Shown here: piece by piece, positions 46,340-55,544 of the stretch
Layout of the letters: every line of letters begins with the position of its first letter
How positions within the stretch are numbered: the stretch's first letter is position 1
Assembly: GCF_024623455.1 (NCBI RefSeq)
Contig: NZ_JANIPJ010000001.1
Coordinates: 248,001 to 312,000 of the forward strand
Origin: Paenibacillus soyae
Lineage (GTDB): Bacteria; Bacillota; Bacilli; Paenibacillales; Paenibacillaceae
DNA: 64,000 nt
Direction of reading: 5' to 3'
Program-made: the position numbers and the translations under genes
The notes under the pieces: generated by a model
What the model was told of the DNA's origin: nothing
Databases searched by the model: none
Seen by the model: only the letters and a program-made list of their open reading frames with translations

Positions 46340-47560
46340 ATGACTAAACTACTAATTTCTTCTTTCGATATGGAAGTTGGCGGCGTTGAAAGAAGCCTTG
46401 CAGGCATGCTGAATCAATTCGATTACGACAATCATCAAGTCGACCTGCTGCTTTACCGCCATCAGGGAGATTTTATGGGCTTGCTGCCTGACCGCGCGAA
46501 CCTTCTGGCTGAGGTTGCTCAATATGCTACCTTTCGTTATTCGATCGCGGAGACTTTTCGAAGCAAGCATTACGGAATAGGCGTGACGAGGCTTTTATCG
46601 AAAATAATCTCGGGCATCTACGGGAAGCTGCGGAGCATAAGCGAGATAGGATATATCCAACAACAATTCATGTGGAAGCTCGCGCTGCCTTTCCTTCCGA
46701 AGCTCAATCTTGAATACGACGTCGCCATCAGTTATTTATGGCCCCATTACTTTGTGGCGGAGAAAGTGAAAGCCAAGCGAAAAATCGCCTGGATTCATAC
46801 CGATTATTCCACGGTGGATACGGACATTAAGATGGACTTGCGAATGTGGCAATCGTTCGACACGATCATCGCCGTTTCCGATGCATGCAGGGATGCCTTC
46901 TTGGCCAAGTACGGATCCTTAGCAGACCGGGTGAAAGTGGTAGAGAATATCGTATCCCCGGAGAGTATTCAATCACAGGCATCGACAGCGGAAATGGTTA
47001 ATCCCATGCGAACGGACAGCCGGTTTAAGCTGTTGACGGTCGCGAGACTGTCGCATGCCAAAGGCATCGATCAAGCCGTTCTTGCCCTAAAAACGCTGAG
47101 GGAGCGCGGCTATGGCCGTATCGCTTGGTACGTGGTTGGGTATGGAGGAGACGAAGCGGAGATCAGGCGGCTGATCGCGGAGCACAATTTGACCGATCAC
47201 TTCATATTGCTCGGCAAACAAACGAATCCCTATCCTTTTATGGAGGCGTGCGATCTTTATGTGCAGCCTTCACGCTACGAGGGTAAGGCGGTCACCGTCA
47301 CAGAGGCGCAAATTTTGGGGAAACCTGTTCTGATTACGAATTATACGACCGCTGCTAGTCAAGTGAATCATGGGGTGGACGGTTATATCGCCGAGCTGTC
47401 CGTTGAAGGGCTGGCGGACGGTATTGAAGAGCTTTATTCAAACGATGCTGTCCGACATGGATTGGCTCAGTATTGCGGGGCGCACTCCTTCCATAATCGA
47501 GATGAGCTAAGGAAGCTGTATGAACTGATGGGCTCAAAGAGAAAGGAGTACGCCTCATGA
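46340..47560 (+). CDS. Family 4 glycosyltransferase (paralogue 1 of 3)
   Basis: A 406-residue GT-B enzyme. It opens SFDMEVGGVERSLAGML, has IAWIHTDYSTVD in the acceptor half, and YVQPSRYEGKAVTVTEAQ in the donor half. It shares the same order of motifs with the transferases at 49769 and 50971, so the three are paralogues. ATG 46340 is preceded by GAGGGAG at 6 bases. The stop overlaps the next start by 4 bases (ATGA). Confidence 0.88.
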   Translation: MTKLLISSFDMEVGGVERSLAGMLNQFDYDNHQVDLLLYRHQGDFMGLLPDRANLLAEVAQYATFRYSIAETFRSKHYGIGVTRLLSKIISGIYGKLRSISEIGYIQQQFMWKLALPFLPKLNLEYDVAISYLWPHYFVAEKVKAKRKIAWIHTDYSTVDTDIKMDLRMWQSFDTIIAVSDACRDAFLAKYGSLADRVKVVENIVSPESIQSQASTAEMVNPMRTDSRFKLLTVARLSHAKGIDQAVLALKTLRERGYGRIAWYVVGYGGDEAEIRRLIAEHNLTDHFILLGKQTNPYPFMEACDLYVQPSRYEGKAVTVTEAQILGKPVLITNYTTAASQVNHGVDGYIAELSVEGLADGIEELYSNDAVRHGLAQYCGAHSFHNRDELRKLYELMGSKRKEYAS

Positions 47561-48606
47561 TTAAGGTCAGCATCGTGATCCCGGTCTATAATGCAGCCGA
47601 TTATTTGCCTAGATGCATCGACTCGCTTACGTCCCAGACGCTTCAAGAATGCGAGTTTATATTCGTGAACGATGGGTCCATGGACGAAAGCCGTGCCATT
47701 ATCGAACAGCGCCGGCAGGACGACGAACGAATCATCCTGATCAATCAGGCGAATCAAGGCGTCAGTGTCGCCAGAAATAGCGGCTTGAAAGCGGCAAGAG
47801 GCGAATATATCGGGTTTGTCGACGCTGACGATTATGTCGAGCGGGAGATGTATGAACGTCTCTATCGGACAGCGGCGGATCGGAATTGCGATGCGGTTTT
47901 TTCCAATTTGCTAAGCGAGCTGAGTGGAGCCTTAATCGAGACCAAACATCCGTTGCCTCAAGACGCGGATCTCGAAAAACCTTATATTCTTGAGCATGTG
48001 CTGCCCTTGTTCTTGAAAACGGAGGAATTGAATTCGGCATGCAACAAGCTGTATCGACGCTCGTTGATTAAAGAGCATGGCATCGAATTCCCCAGGGGCG
48101 TAGCCCTAGGCGAGGATGGCATGTTCAATGTGCTTTTTTTGAGCCATGCGCATCGTATTCGATACCTCGACTATGCAGGTTACCGCTATTGCGAGGCGAT
48201 CGGAAGCGCGACGCGCAACGCTTCGGGCAAAGATTACTTCGCACGGGCGTTGGAGGTCTTCCTTACGCCTCCCCCGCACATATACGACGAATTATTGGGT
48301 AAGGAAGAGATCCTCTCCCTGAAAAGCACTAAGCTTATCCACAGTGTTATGGCTAACATTCATATCTATTTGGACAAGGGGAACGGAATGGGTTTGGCGT
48401 CGAGACTATCCTACGTAAGCAGCATGGTCAGCCATCGAGAGGTGCAAAGAGCGCTGCCTTACTATTTGAAAGAACGCGTTTCCAGCCTTGGCAGATATGA
48501 TAAAACTATTCTGTTATTCATGCAGCGGCGTTTTGTTTGGGGATTGTATCTCGTTACAGGCTACAGCAGATTTAGAAATCGAAAGAGTCGGAGGGTATTG
48601 GCATGA
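47557..48606 (+). CDS. Family 2 glycosyltransferase
   Basis: A 349-residue GT-A enzyme similar to EpsH/EpsJ. It has VSIVIPVYNAADYLPRCIDS, then FVNDGSMDES, and the DXD-bearing GFVDADDYVEREMY. The C-terminal ~100 residues are helical. The sugar is unknown. It overlaps both neighbours by 4 bases, so it is translationally coupled. Confidence 0.88.
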   Translation: MIKVSIVIPVYNAADYLPRCIDSLTSQTLQECEFIFVNDGSMDESRAIIEQRRQDDERIILINQANQGVSVARNSGLKAARGEYIGFVDADDYVEREMYERLYRTAADRNCDAVFSNLLSELSGALIETKHPLPQDADLEKPYILEHVLPLFLKTEELNSACNKLYRRSLIKEHGIEFPRGVALGEDGMFNVLFLSHAHRIRYLDYAGYRYCEAIGSATRNASGKDYFARALEVFLTPPPHIYDELLGKEEILSLKSTKLIHSVMANIHIYLDKGNGMGLASRLSYVSSMVSHREVQRALPYYLKERVSSLGRYDKTILLFMQRRFVWGLYLVTGYSRFRNRKSRRVLA

Positions 48607-49760
48607 AAATATTAATGTTCGCCCATGACGGGAGCTTAAACCGGGGATGCGAAGCGATCGTTCGGTCTTCCGCTTCCCTCTTGAAAGACAAAATAAAAGA
48701 ATCCAAAGTATATCTAGCATCCGGCAGGCCGGAGACGGACAAAGTCATACCGCTGCTTGATGGGATTTATGACGGATCTTCGATGCCTATTCACCGTTTT
48801 TCGTTCGACTGGTTCATCTCGTCTCTCCGCGTCAAGCTGTTCCGCGACGAGTCGTACGCGTTAGGCCGGATTCATCAAAATATAATCAAACATATCGACG
48901 ACGTAGACGTCTGCATGTCCATCGGCGGGGATAATTACTGTTACGGGGAGCAGCCAGGCTGGTACGAAATCGACCGCAGGGTGAAGGCCAAAGGAAAGAA
49001 ACTCGTTCTCTGGGGCTGTTCGATCGGCGAGGAGGATATGTCGGAGCAGAAGCTGGCGGATTTGCGGACATTCGATCTGATCTTGACTCGCGAGACGTTG
49101 ACCTATGAAATGCTCAAAGGAAAAGGGCTTCAAAATATCAAGCTTGTAGCCGATCCCGCCTTTACGATGGAGAAGGAGGAGCTGGCGCTTCCGAAAGGCT
49201 GGCAGCAAGGGAATACGATCGGGATTAACTATAGCCCTCTTGTCTGGAAGAAGAATCCGGAATCCAAAACGGCCGTCATCCGCCTTATTCAGCATATTAT
49301 CGATACAACGGATATGACGATTGCGTTAACGCCTCATGTCATTGATCAAGGCAATAATGATTATGCCATTCTGAAGGAATTATTCGAAACGTTCAGGCAT
49401 ACCGGAAGAGTCATTCTATTGCCGGATGATTTGACAGCCACGCAATACAAAGGCTACATCGCTAGAATGCGGTTCTTCATCGGGGCGAGGACGCACGCGA
49501 CAATAGCGGCATACTCCAATTGCGTTCCTACGATGGTACTAGGGTACAGCGTCAAATCCAAAGGCATTGCAAAGGATTTGTTCGGGGAAGTGAAGCTGGT
49601 ACTGGATATTAAGGAACTGTCCGATTCCAAAAAGCTTCTTGGCGCGTTCCGTGAGTTGGTAAGCGAGGAGGAGAGCATTCGGAACCGTCTTCGCAACGTG
49701 CTCCCCTCTATCCAGACGAAGTCCCGCCAAGCCGCCCAATATATTAAAGAACTGGTTTGA
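48603..49760 (+). CDS. Polysaccharide pyruvyl transferase family protein
   Basis: A 385-residue protein with the pyruvyl transferase layout. The N-terminal block AHDGSLNRGCEAIVRSS and DVCMSIGGDNYCYGEQ are characteristic, and the C-terminal FIGARTHATIAAYSNCVPT is the conserved signature with His. It would transfer pyruvate from phosphoenolpyruvate to a sugar as a ketal, giving the EPS negative charge, like EpsI and EpsO. Which of the two it corresponds to is not clear. Confidence 0.88.
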   Translation: MKILMFAHDGSLNRGCEAIVRSSASLLKDKIKESKVYLASGRPETDKVIPLLDGIYDGSSMPIHRFSFDWFISSLRVKLFRDESYALGRIHQNIIKHIDDVDVCMSIGGDNYCYGEQPGWYEIDRRVKAKGKKLVLWGCSIGEEDMSEQKLADLRTFDLILTRETLTYEMLKGKGLQNIKLVADPAFTMEKEELALPKGWQQGNTIGINYSPLVWKKNPESKTAVIRLIQHIIDTTDMTIALTPHVIDQGNNDYAILKELFETFRHTGRVILLPDDLTATQYKGYIARMRFFIGARTHATIAAYSNCVPTMVLGYSVKSKGIAKDLFGEVKLVLDIKELSDSKKLLGAFRELVSEEESIRNRLRNVLPSIQTKSRQAAQYIKELV

Positions 49761-49768
49761 GGTGTTCT

Positions 49769-50962
49769 ATGAAGCAAAACTTATTGTTCGTCATGCCAAG
49801 CTTGGACGCTGGGGGAGGGGAGAGAAGTCTCGTTAATCTTCTCTCTCACATCGACTACGATAGGTTTAACGTGGATTTGTTTTTATTAAGCCATAAAGGT
49901 CTTTTTTTGGAGCTATTGCCTAAAGAAGTGAACGTGCTTCCCTTGCCGCAAAGCTTCCAGACGTTCAGCTTATCGCTGACATCGTCTCTCAAAAGGTTCC
50001 TCTCTCATGGCCAGCCTCATCTGGCCATTAGCCGTCTCCTGTATGCGCTGCGCAATCGTTCCTTGCAAAATATTGCGAGACGGGAGCAAGCCAGCTGGCA
50101 GTATCTAGCTAACGCGCTCGAGCAGCTGAACAAAAAATACGATGCGGCCATTGGCTATTTGGAAAAAACGTCGATTTATTTTTGCGTGGATAAAGTGATC
50201 GCCTCCAATAAAATCGGCTGGGTGCATACCGATTACGACAAAATGGGAATGGATCCGGAATTCGATCGCAAATATTTCGAGCAGCTGGATCATATCATTA
50301 CGGTTTCCGAAGAATGCGCGAATGTTCTCAAAGGCAGATTCCCAGCTCAGGAACCCAAAGTTCAAGTGATTTACAATATTGTGTCTCCAACGTTAATCAA
50401 AAAAATGGCTGCCGTCGAGAAAAATGATGTCTACTCCCGGGTAAAGGATCAGATCGTTATTTTATCCATAGGCAGGCTGCATCCCGATAAAAACTTTGGA
50501 CTAGCCATATCGGCTTGCAAGTTGCTGCTTGATCAAGGCTATGACGTCCAATGGAATATTATTGGCGAAGGAGAAGAGCGGGAAGAGCTGCAGAAACGGA
50601 TTAGCGAAGAGGGGATAGGAGCTCACTTTAAATTGCTGGGGCTTAAATCGAATCCTTATCCCTATCTGCAGCAAGCGGATATCTACGTACAGACTTCCTG
50701 CTACGAGGGAAAGTCAATAGCCATCGATGAAGCAAAGATTCTTCATAAGCCTATCGTCATTACGAACTTTAGCACGGCGAGAGATCAGATTACCGATGGA
50801 GTAGATGGTCTAATCGCGGAGATGAACCCCTTGGGGCTGTCCGAAGCCGTGGCAGCCATCATCGAGGATCAACGGTTAAAAAAACGATTGTCCGAACAAT
50901 TATCAATATTGAATCTTGGAACGGAGTCCGAAATACATAAACTATATCAGGTCATTGGTTAG
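49769..50962 (+). CDS. Family 4 glycosyltransferase (paralogue 2 of 3)
   Basis: A 397-residue GT-B enzyme. Opening motif VMPSLDAGGGERSLVNLL, acceptor half IGWVHTDYDKMGMD, donor half YVQTSCYEGKSIAIDEAK. Similar over its whole length to the gene at 50971. ATG 49769 follows GAGGTG at 4 bases; TTG 49757 overlaps the previous gene without a site. Confidence 0.88.
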   Translation: MKQNLLFVMPSLDAGGGERSLVNLLSHIDYDRFNVDLFLLSHKGLFLELLPKEVNVLPLPQSFQTFSLSLTSSLKRFLSHGQPHLAISRLLYALRNRSLQNIARREQASWQYLANALEQLNKKYDAAIGYLEKTSIYFCVDKVIASNKIGWVHTDYDKMGMDPEFDRKYFEQLDHIITVSEECANVLKGRFPAQEPKVQVIYNIVSPTLIKKMAAVEKNDVYSRVKDQIVILSIGRLHPDKNFGLAISACKLLLDQGYDVQWNIIGEGEEREELQKRISEEGIGAHFKLLGLKSNPYPYLQQADIYVQTSCYEGKSIAIDEAKILHKPIVITNFSTARDQITDGVDGLIAEMNPLGLSEAVAAIIEDQRLKKRLSEQLSILNLGTESEIHKLYQVIG

Positions 50963-50970
50963 GGGAAGCC

Positions 50971-52161
50971 ATGGAGAAGAAAAAGTTATTATTCGTCATG
51001 AACCATTTGCATTGCGGCGGCGCGGAAAAGGCTTTGGTTTCGCTGCTTCAAACCATCGACTACTCCCGTTTTGAGGTCGATCTCTTGCTTTTCAAGCGGG
51101 AAGGGATGTTTTTTGATCAGATTCCCGGACAAGTAAATATACTGGAGGAGCCCAAGGCCTATAATTACTTCGACATGCCATTGAAGAATGCTTTGACGGA
51201 GTGTTTAAAGCAAAAAAAATGGGGCTTGGCTCTTGCAAGGCTAAATGCCGGAATCGTATTCCGATATGAGAAAAACGCCGCAAGACGTGAACAATTGGCA
51301 TGGAGGTTCTTGGGTTACGGATTGCCTAACGCACCGAAAACCTATGATGCGGCGATTGGTTATTTGGAAAAAAATCCAGTGTATTATTGTATTGATAAAG
51401 TAAGCGCAGGCAAAAAAATTGGGTTCATCCATAATGATTATGAACAGCTAGGAATGGACCGTCATTTGGATGTTAAACCTTTCAAAAAACTGGATTATTT
51501 AATGACCGTGTCGAATGAATGTGGAGCCGTACTGGAGAAGGTTTTTCCGGAGTACCGGCACAAAGTGAGAGTCATGCACAATATCATATCGCCAGCTGCC
51601 ATTGCGAAATTGGCCTTCACCTCCGTTCCGCCGCTTCCCCAACAATCGCAGATTACGATCGTTTCCGTCGGTAGGCTGGCTCCGCAGAAGGGTTTTGATA
51701 TGGCGATCGAAGCGTGCCGGATATTGGTCGATAAGGGGATGGACGTCGTTTGGTATGTTATTGGTGAAGGGACGGAACGCCCACATCTGGAACAAATGAT
51801 CTCGGAAAAGAACCTCGAAAACCGGTTTGTTCTCTTAGGCCTCCGCGATAACCCGTATACGTATGTTGCAATGGCCGATATATATGTTCAGCCTTCCCGC
51901 TTCGAAGGGAAATCCATTGCTGTCGATGAAGCGAAGATCCTTCACAAACCGATTGTCGTATCCAATTTTACTACGGCGGCCGACCAGATTACCCATGAGC
52001 GGAACGGTTTGATCGCCGAAATCCATGCTGAAGCGATCTCTAGTCAAATCGAACGATTTATCCATGATGCTGCTCTTCGCAGGAGATGCATTGAGGTGTT
52101 GCAAGGCGAAACGCACGGGACTGAGCACGAGATTCATAAGTTTTATGAGCTGTTGGCTTAA
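50971..52161 (+). CDS. Family 4 glycosyltransferase (paralogue 3 of 3)
   Basis: A 396-residue GT-B enzyme starting 8 bases after paralogue 2. Opening motif VMNHLHCGGAEKALVSLL, acceptor half IGFIHNDYEQLGMDRH, donor half YVQPSRFEGKSIAVDEAK. It shares IDEAK/VDEAKILHKPIV with its neighbour, which suggests a tandem duplication followed by divergence in sugar specificity. Confidence 0.88.
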   Translation: MEKKKLLFVMNHLHCGGAEKALVSLLQTIDYSRFEVDLLLFKREGMFFDQIPGQVNILEEPKAYNYFDMPLKNALTECLKQKKWGLALARLNAGIVFRYEKNAARREQLAWRFLGYGLPNAPKTYDAAIGYLEKNPVYYCIDKVSAGKKIGFIHNDYEQLGMDRHLDVKPFKKLDYLMTVSNECGAVLEKVFPEYRHKVRVMHNIISPAAIAKLAFTSVPPLPQQSQITIVSVGRLAPQKGFDMAIEACRILVDKGMDVVWYVIGEGTERPHLEQMISEKNLENRFVLLGLRDNPYTYVAMADIYVQPSRFEGKSIAVDEAKILHKPIVVSNFTTAADQITHERNGLIAEIHAEAISSQIERFIHDAALRRRCIEVLQGETHGTEHEIHKFYELLA

Positions 52162-52179
52162 AAAATGGAGGAGAACTAA

Positions 52180-53346
52180 ATGCTAGTGTGGATAAGCATG
52201 GCGATATTGCTGCTCATTTTAGCTATCATAATAATTGATGCAATTCCAATTTTTAGGGATTGGTTCGGTCGAATTCGGATAGGTCGGTTTAAACAAAAAC
52301 AAGAGTGGAGCAATGCTATTACCGAAACAGGAATTAAGTGGCTCAATCATACGCCTACTATTAAACTTACAGATCAGTCACGGCTTATCATAATTGATAT
52401 GTTAAGAGGTAACTATACACGAAAGGCGATACAACATTGGCAAGAAGCAGCTCTGTTACTTGGACTCTCCGAATACTTGAAGGCCAACTCAAATGAAATG
52501 TTGATAAAAGAAATCGAGAAATACCTTCAGGCTCATTTTAAGCCGAGCGGAAATTGGAAGGTGCAACCTAAGGTTATAGATGTTGGAATACTTGCATATG
52601 GCATGATGAAATTGCCGTTCAATATGGAAAAGCGTTATAAACCTGCTTTCGATGAAGTGTGGCGATTAATTCAATCACATATCGGAGAAGATGGGACCGT
52701 TGCATATCGTAAGCATATGGGGGATTATCGATATGTAGATACTATTGGATTCATTTGCCCTTTTTTAATAAGATATGGGATTCAGTTTGATAATGAAGAG
52801 TGTATAATGTTGGCGGTGAAGCAGTTGGAATCCTATGAGAAATATGGTATGCTCACAAATTATTATTTACCTGGTCATGCTTATCATATCAAGAACGGTG
52901 TTCCGGCCGGACTTGTTGGTTGGGGGAGAGGGCTCGGTTGGTATGCGATCGGACTTATTGATTCTTGGATGGAGCTGCCTGAATCTCATTACGCTAAGGC
53001 AATCCTTCAAGAGATGGTACGTAAATTCTCTATTACTGTATTACGATATCAACAAGCATCTGGATGTTGGAATTGGTCGGTTAATCGGAGTGAATCCCGT
53101 TCGGATTCCTCGACTACGGCTACACTAGGATGGTTCTTGTCTCAAGCATCGCTTATACCTGATCTAAAAGATAGTTGTAGCGAGGGTGTAAGGAAAGCTT
53201 CAGAGTATTTGATGAAGGTAACAAGACGAGATGGTTCAGTTGACTTCTCGCAAGGCGACACCAAAGATCTAGGTGTCTATTCCATGCATTTTAGCATCTT
53301 ACCGTTTACACAAGGTTTCTCAATCAGATTAGCAAACGTGTGCTAA
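52180..53346 (+). CDS. Membrane-anchored GH88/GH105-like protein
   Basis: A 388-residue protein with one N-terminal transmembrane helix (residues 3-25), then an all-helical domain. YRYVDTIGFICPFLIRYG, GWGRGLGWYAIGLIDSW and SDSSTTATLGWFLSQA match in order the conserved blocks of the unsaturated uronyl hydrolase fold (YteR-type), including the Asp in YVDT that aligns with the catalytic Asp of that family. It may trim or modify the EPS at the outer face, or be a non-catalytic relative. The coding region is clearly more AT-rich than upstream genes. GGAGG lies about 10 bases before ATG. Confidence 0.65.
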   Translation: MLVWISMAILLLILAIIIIDAIPIFRDWFGRIRIGRFKQKQEWSNAITETGIKWLNHTPTIKLTDQSRLIIIDMLRGNYTRKAIQHWQEAALLLGLSEYLKANSNEMLIKEIEKYLQAHFKPSGNWKVQPKVIDVGILAYGMMKLPFNMEKRYKPAFDEVWRLIQSHIGEDGTVAYRKHMGDYRYVDTIGFICPFLIRYGIQFDNEECIMLAVKQLESYEKYGMLTNYYLPGHAYHIKNGVPAGLVGWGRGLGWYAIGLIDSWMELPESHYAKAILQEMVRKFSITVLRYQQASGCWNWSVNRSESRSDSSTTATLGWFLSQASLIPDLKDSCSEGVRKASEYLMKVTRRDGSVDFSQGDTKDLGVYSMHFSILPFTQGFSIRLANVC

Positions 53347-53362
53347 TTAATCGAGGTGCGAG

Positions 53363-53923
53363 ATGATAGGGAGAATTTTGAATTTTGCCAGATCAAGAAT
53401 CAGAAAATGGTTACTAGAGGAGAAGTGGCTCGAAGACTATATTCGATTAGGGATGAAGGTAGGGGAAGGTTGTTCTATACAGCCAGGCGTCGTATTTGAT
53501 TATTCTCATTGTTGGTTAATCGAGATCGGCAATAGTGTTACGATTGCCCCCGAGGCATATTTGTTGGCTCATGATGCAAGCAGCAAAAGCTTAGTTGGGT
53601 TCACCAAAATAGGTAGAGTTGTTATTGAAGATAATGCATTCATCGGAGCGAGAGCAATAATTATGCCAGGTGTAACTGTAGGTGAAGGAGCAATTGTAGC
53701 TGCAGGTAGTGTAGTCACAAAATCCGTACCGGCAGGTGCGATAGTCGGTGGAAACCCTGCAAAAGTGATCACCCTATTATCTGATTATAAGGATAAACTT
53801 CTTACATCCGTAAATACTTCCCCTCAATTTGATTTAGCCTATACTTTGTCACAATGCCCTACATTGGAAAAAAAGCAAGAAATGATTACAAAGCTTCAAA
53901 ATAATATGGGTTATATTGTATAG
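53363..53923 (+). CDS. Hexapeptide-repeat acyltransferase
   Basis: A 186-residue left-handed beta-helix protein of the LacA/NodL type. The repeats run from about residue 30, with [20 protein letters not shown] and [18 protein letters not shown], and VGGNPAKVI at the C-terminal edge of the helix. The likely role is O-acetylation of an EPS sugar. It belongs to the AT-rich end of the operon. Confidence 0.85.
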   Translation: MIGRILNFARSRIRKWLLEEKWLEDYIRLGMKVGEGCSIQPGVVFDYSHCWLIEIGNSVTIAPEAYLLAHDASSKSLVGFTKIGRVVIEDNAFIGARAIIMPGVTVGEGAIVAAGSVVTKSVPAGAIVGGNPAKVITLLSDYKDKLLTSVNTSPQFDLAYTLSQCPTLEKKQEMITKLQNNMGYIV

Positions 53924-53952
53924 CGACTATGTTTTGAGAAGAGTGAGCACTG

Positions 53953-55509
53953 ATGAGAGTTAAACATTCGATGATAAATGTCGCAACAGGAATAGGCAGT
54001 CAACTTATAATTACACTACTAAGCTTCATTTCCAGGACTGTGTTTATAGCTATCCTTGGGGTGGAGTATCTTGGGATTAATGGTCTATTTACAAATATAC
54101 TCGGGATGCTCGCGCTGGCGGAAGCAGGTATTGGTACAAGCATCATTTATGCGCTATACAAGCCTGTAGCCGAAGGAGACCACGAAAAAGTTAAGTCGCT
54201 AATGAGGTTATACCGAAATTCATTCCGAATTATCGCGGTAGTAGTATTAGTACTAGGATTATCGCTTACACCGTTTTTATCATGGATTACTGGCCAGACA
54301 AACGTTGATAACGTAACAACAATTTATCTTATCTTTGTGGTGAATTCTGCAGTATCTTATTTATTTACCTATAAAATATCGATGTTGAACGTAAATCAAA
54401 AGACGTATATAAACACAATTACGTTTTCTATCTCATCCATAATTAGCACTTGCCTAAAAATCGGTATCCTTTACCTTACAGAAAATTTCATTTTATATTT
54501 GCTAATTGAAGTATTTGTTACAATTGCTACCTCGTTATTTCTTGCTGCAAAGGTAGACCGTATGTATCCTTTTCTTAAGGCAAAGAATGTGCAGAAGTTG
54601 GATGTTGAAACAAAGTCCACTATTGTTAGAAACATAAAGGCTGCTATCTTACAGCACATAGGGAACTATATTGTTTTCGGTACAGACAATATAATCATTG
54701 CCAGTTTCGTCAGCGTCATAGCAGTCGGTATTTATTCCAATTATTATATGTTCATCAACATTTGCAGAACGTTTATTAATCAGGTCTTTGATAACGTTCT
54801 CCATAGCCTAGGCAATCTTATCGCAAAAGAAAGCAAGGATCGCGTTTACGAAGTGTTCCGTACGACGATGCTTTTTAATTTTTGGATTTACGCCTTATTG
54901 GGGACTGTTCTATACACGATTTTGGATCATCTCATCTTGGTCTGGCTAGGTGCCGAATTTTTACTAAGCAAAGCCGTACTTATTATTGTGTTAATTAACT
55001 TTTATGTTACGGGAATGCGGCGATCTATCAATATGGTGAAATCAACCTCGGGCATTTTTCACGAGGACCGATTTGCACCGATAGTTGAAGCGGCTATTAA
55101 CCTTGTGATTTCAATCGCACTCGTTAAGCAGTTTGGCATAGCCGGCGTGTTTTTCGGTACGCTGATCAGCACCCTTTCCGTGCCATTTTGGGTTTCTCCT
55201 TATTTGGTATTTAAAAAAGTATTTAAGCTGCCGCTTTTGCGGTATTTTAAAACTTATACATTATACGCATGTATTGGATTTGCTGTCGTCATGTTAACCG
55301 ATATGATATGTGGAATCCTGCCTGAATCTGGCCTTCTTCCATTGCTCGGAAAGACGACAATCTCTTTGCTTGTTCCAAATTTGATACTCGTGACTCTTTT
55401 CTACCGGACACCTGAATACCAATATCTATACCGCATCGGATTGGCGTTGCTAGCGAAGATGATGGGTAAGTTTGGAATTCGAACAAAAAAGGCTGCCCTC
55501 GAAAGTTAA
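53953..55509 (+). CDS. Polysaccharide repeat-unit flippase (Wzx/EpsK-like)
   Basis: A 518-residue protein of the PST/MATE-type oligosaccharide exporter family with about 12-14 hydrophobic segments. It opens MINVATGIGSQLIITLLSF and has the conserved FGTDNIIIASFVSVIAVGIY in the middle, as in many Firmicute Wzx proteins. It would flip lipid-linked repeats for the EpsG-like polymerase. It ends at a bidirectional terminator and is AT-rich. Confidence 0.9.
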   Translation: MRVKHSMINVATGIGSQLIITLLSFISRTVFIAILGVEYLGINGLFTNILGMLALAEAGIGTSIIYALYKPVAEGDHEKVKSLMRLYRNSFRIIAVVVLVLGLSLTPFLSWITGQTNVDNVTTIYLIFVVNSAVSYLFTYKISMLNVNQKTYINTITFSISSIISTCLKIGILYLTENFILYLLIEVFVTIATSLFLAAKVDRMYPFLKAKNVQKLDVETKSTIVRNIKAAILQHIGNYIVFGTDNIIIASFVSVIAVGIYSNYYMFINICRTFINQVFDNVLHSLGNLIAKESKDRVYEVFRTTMLFNFWIYALLGTVLYTILDHLILVWLGAEFLLSKAVLIIVLINFYVTGMRRSINMVKSTSGIFHEDRFAPIVEAAINLVISIALVKQFGIAGVFFGTLISTLSVPFWVSPYLVFKKVFKLPLLRYFKTYTLYACIGFAVVMLTDMICGILPESGLLPLLGKTTISLLVPNLILVTLFYRTPEYQYLYRIGLALLAKMMGKFGIRTKKAALES

Positions 55510-55538
55510 GACTAACGAGGATGCAGCCTTTTCTTTTT
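55485..55538. terminator. Bidirectional terminator between convergent genes
   Basis: AAAAGGCTGCCCTCG and CGAGGATGCAGCCTTTT form an interrupted stem with T or A runs at both ends. The stop codon of the flippase gene lies in the loop. Confidence 0.85.
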
Positions 55539-55544
55539 GAAAAT

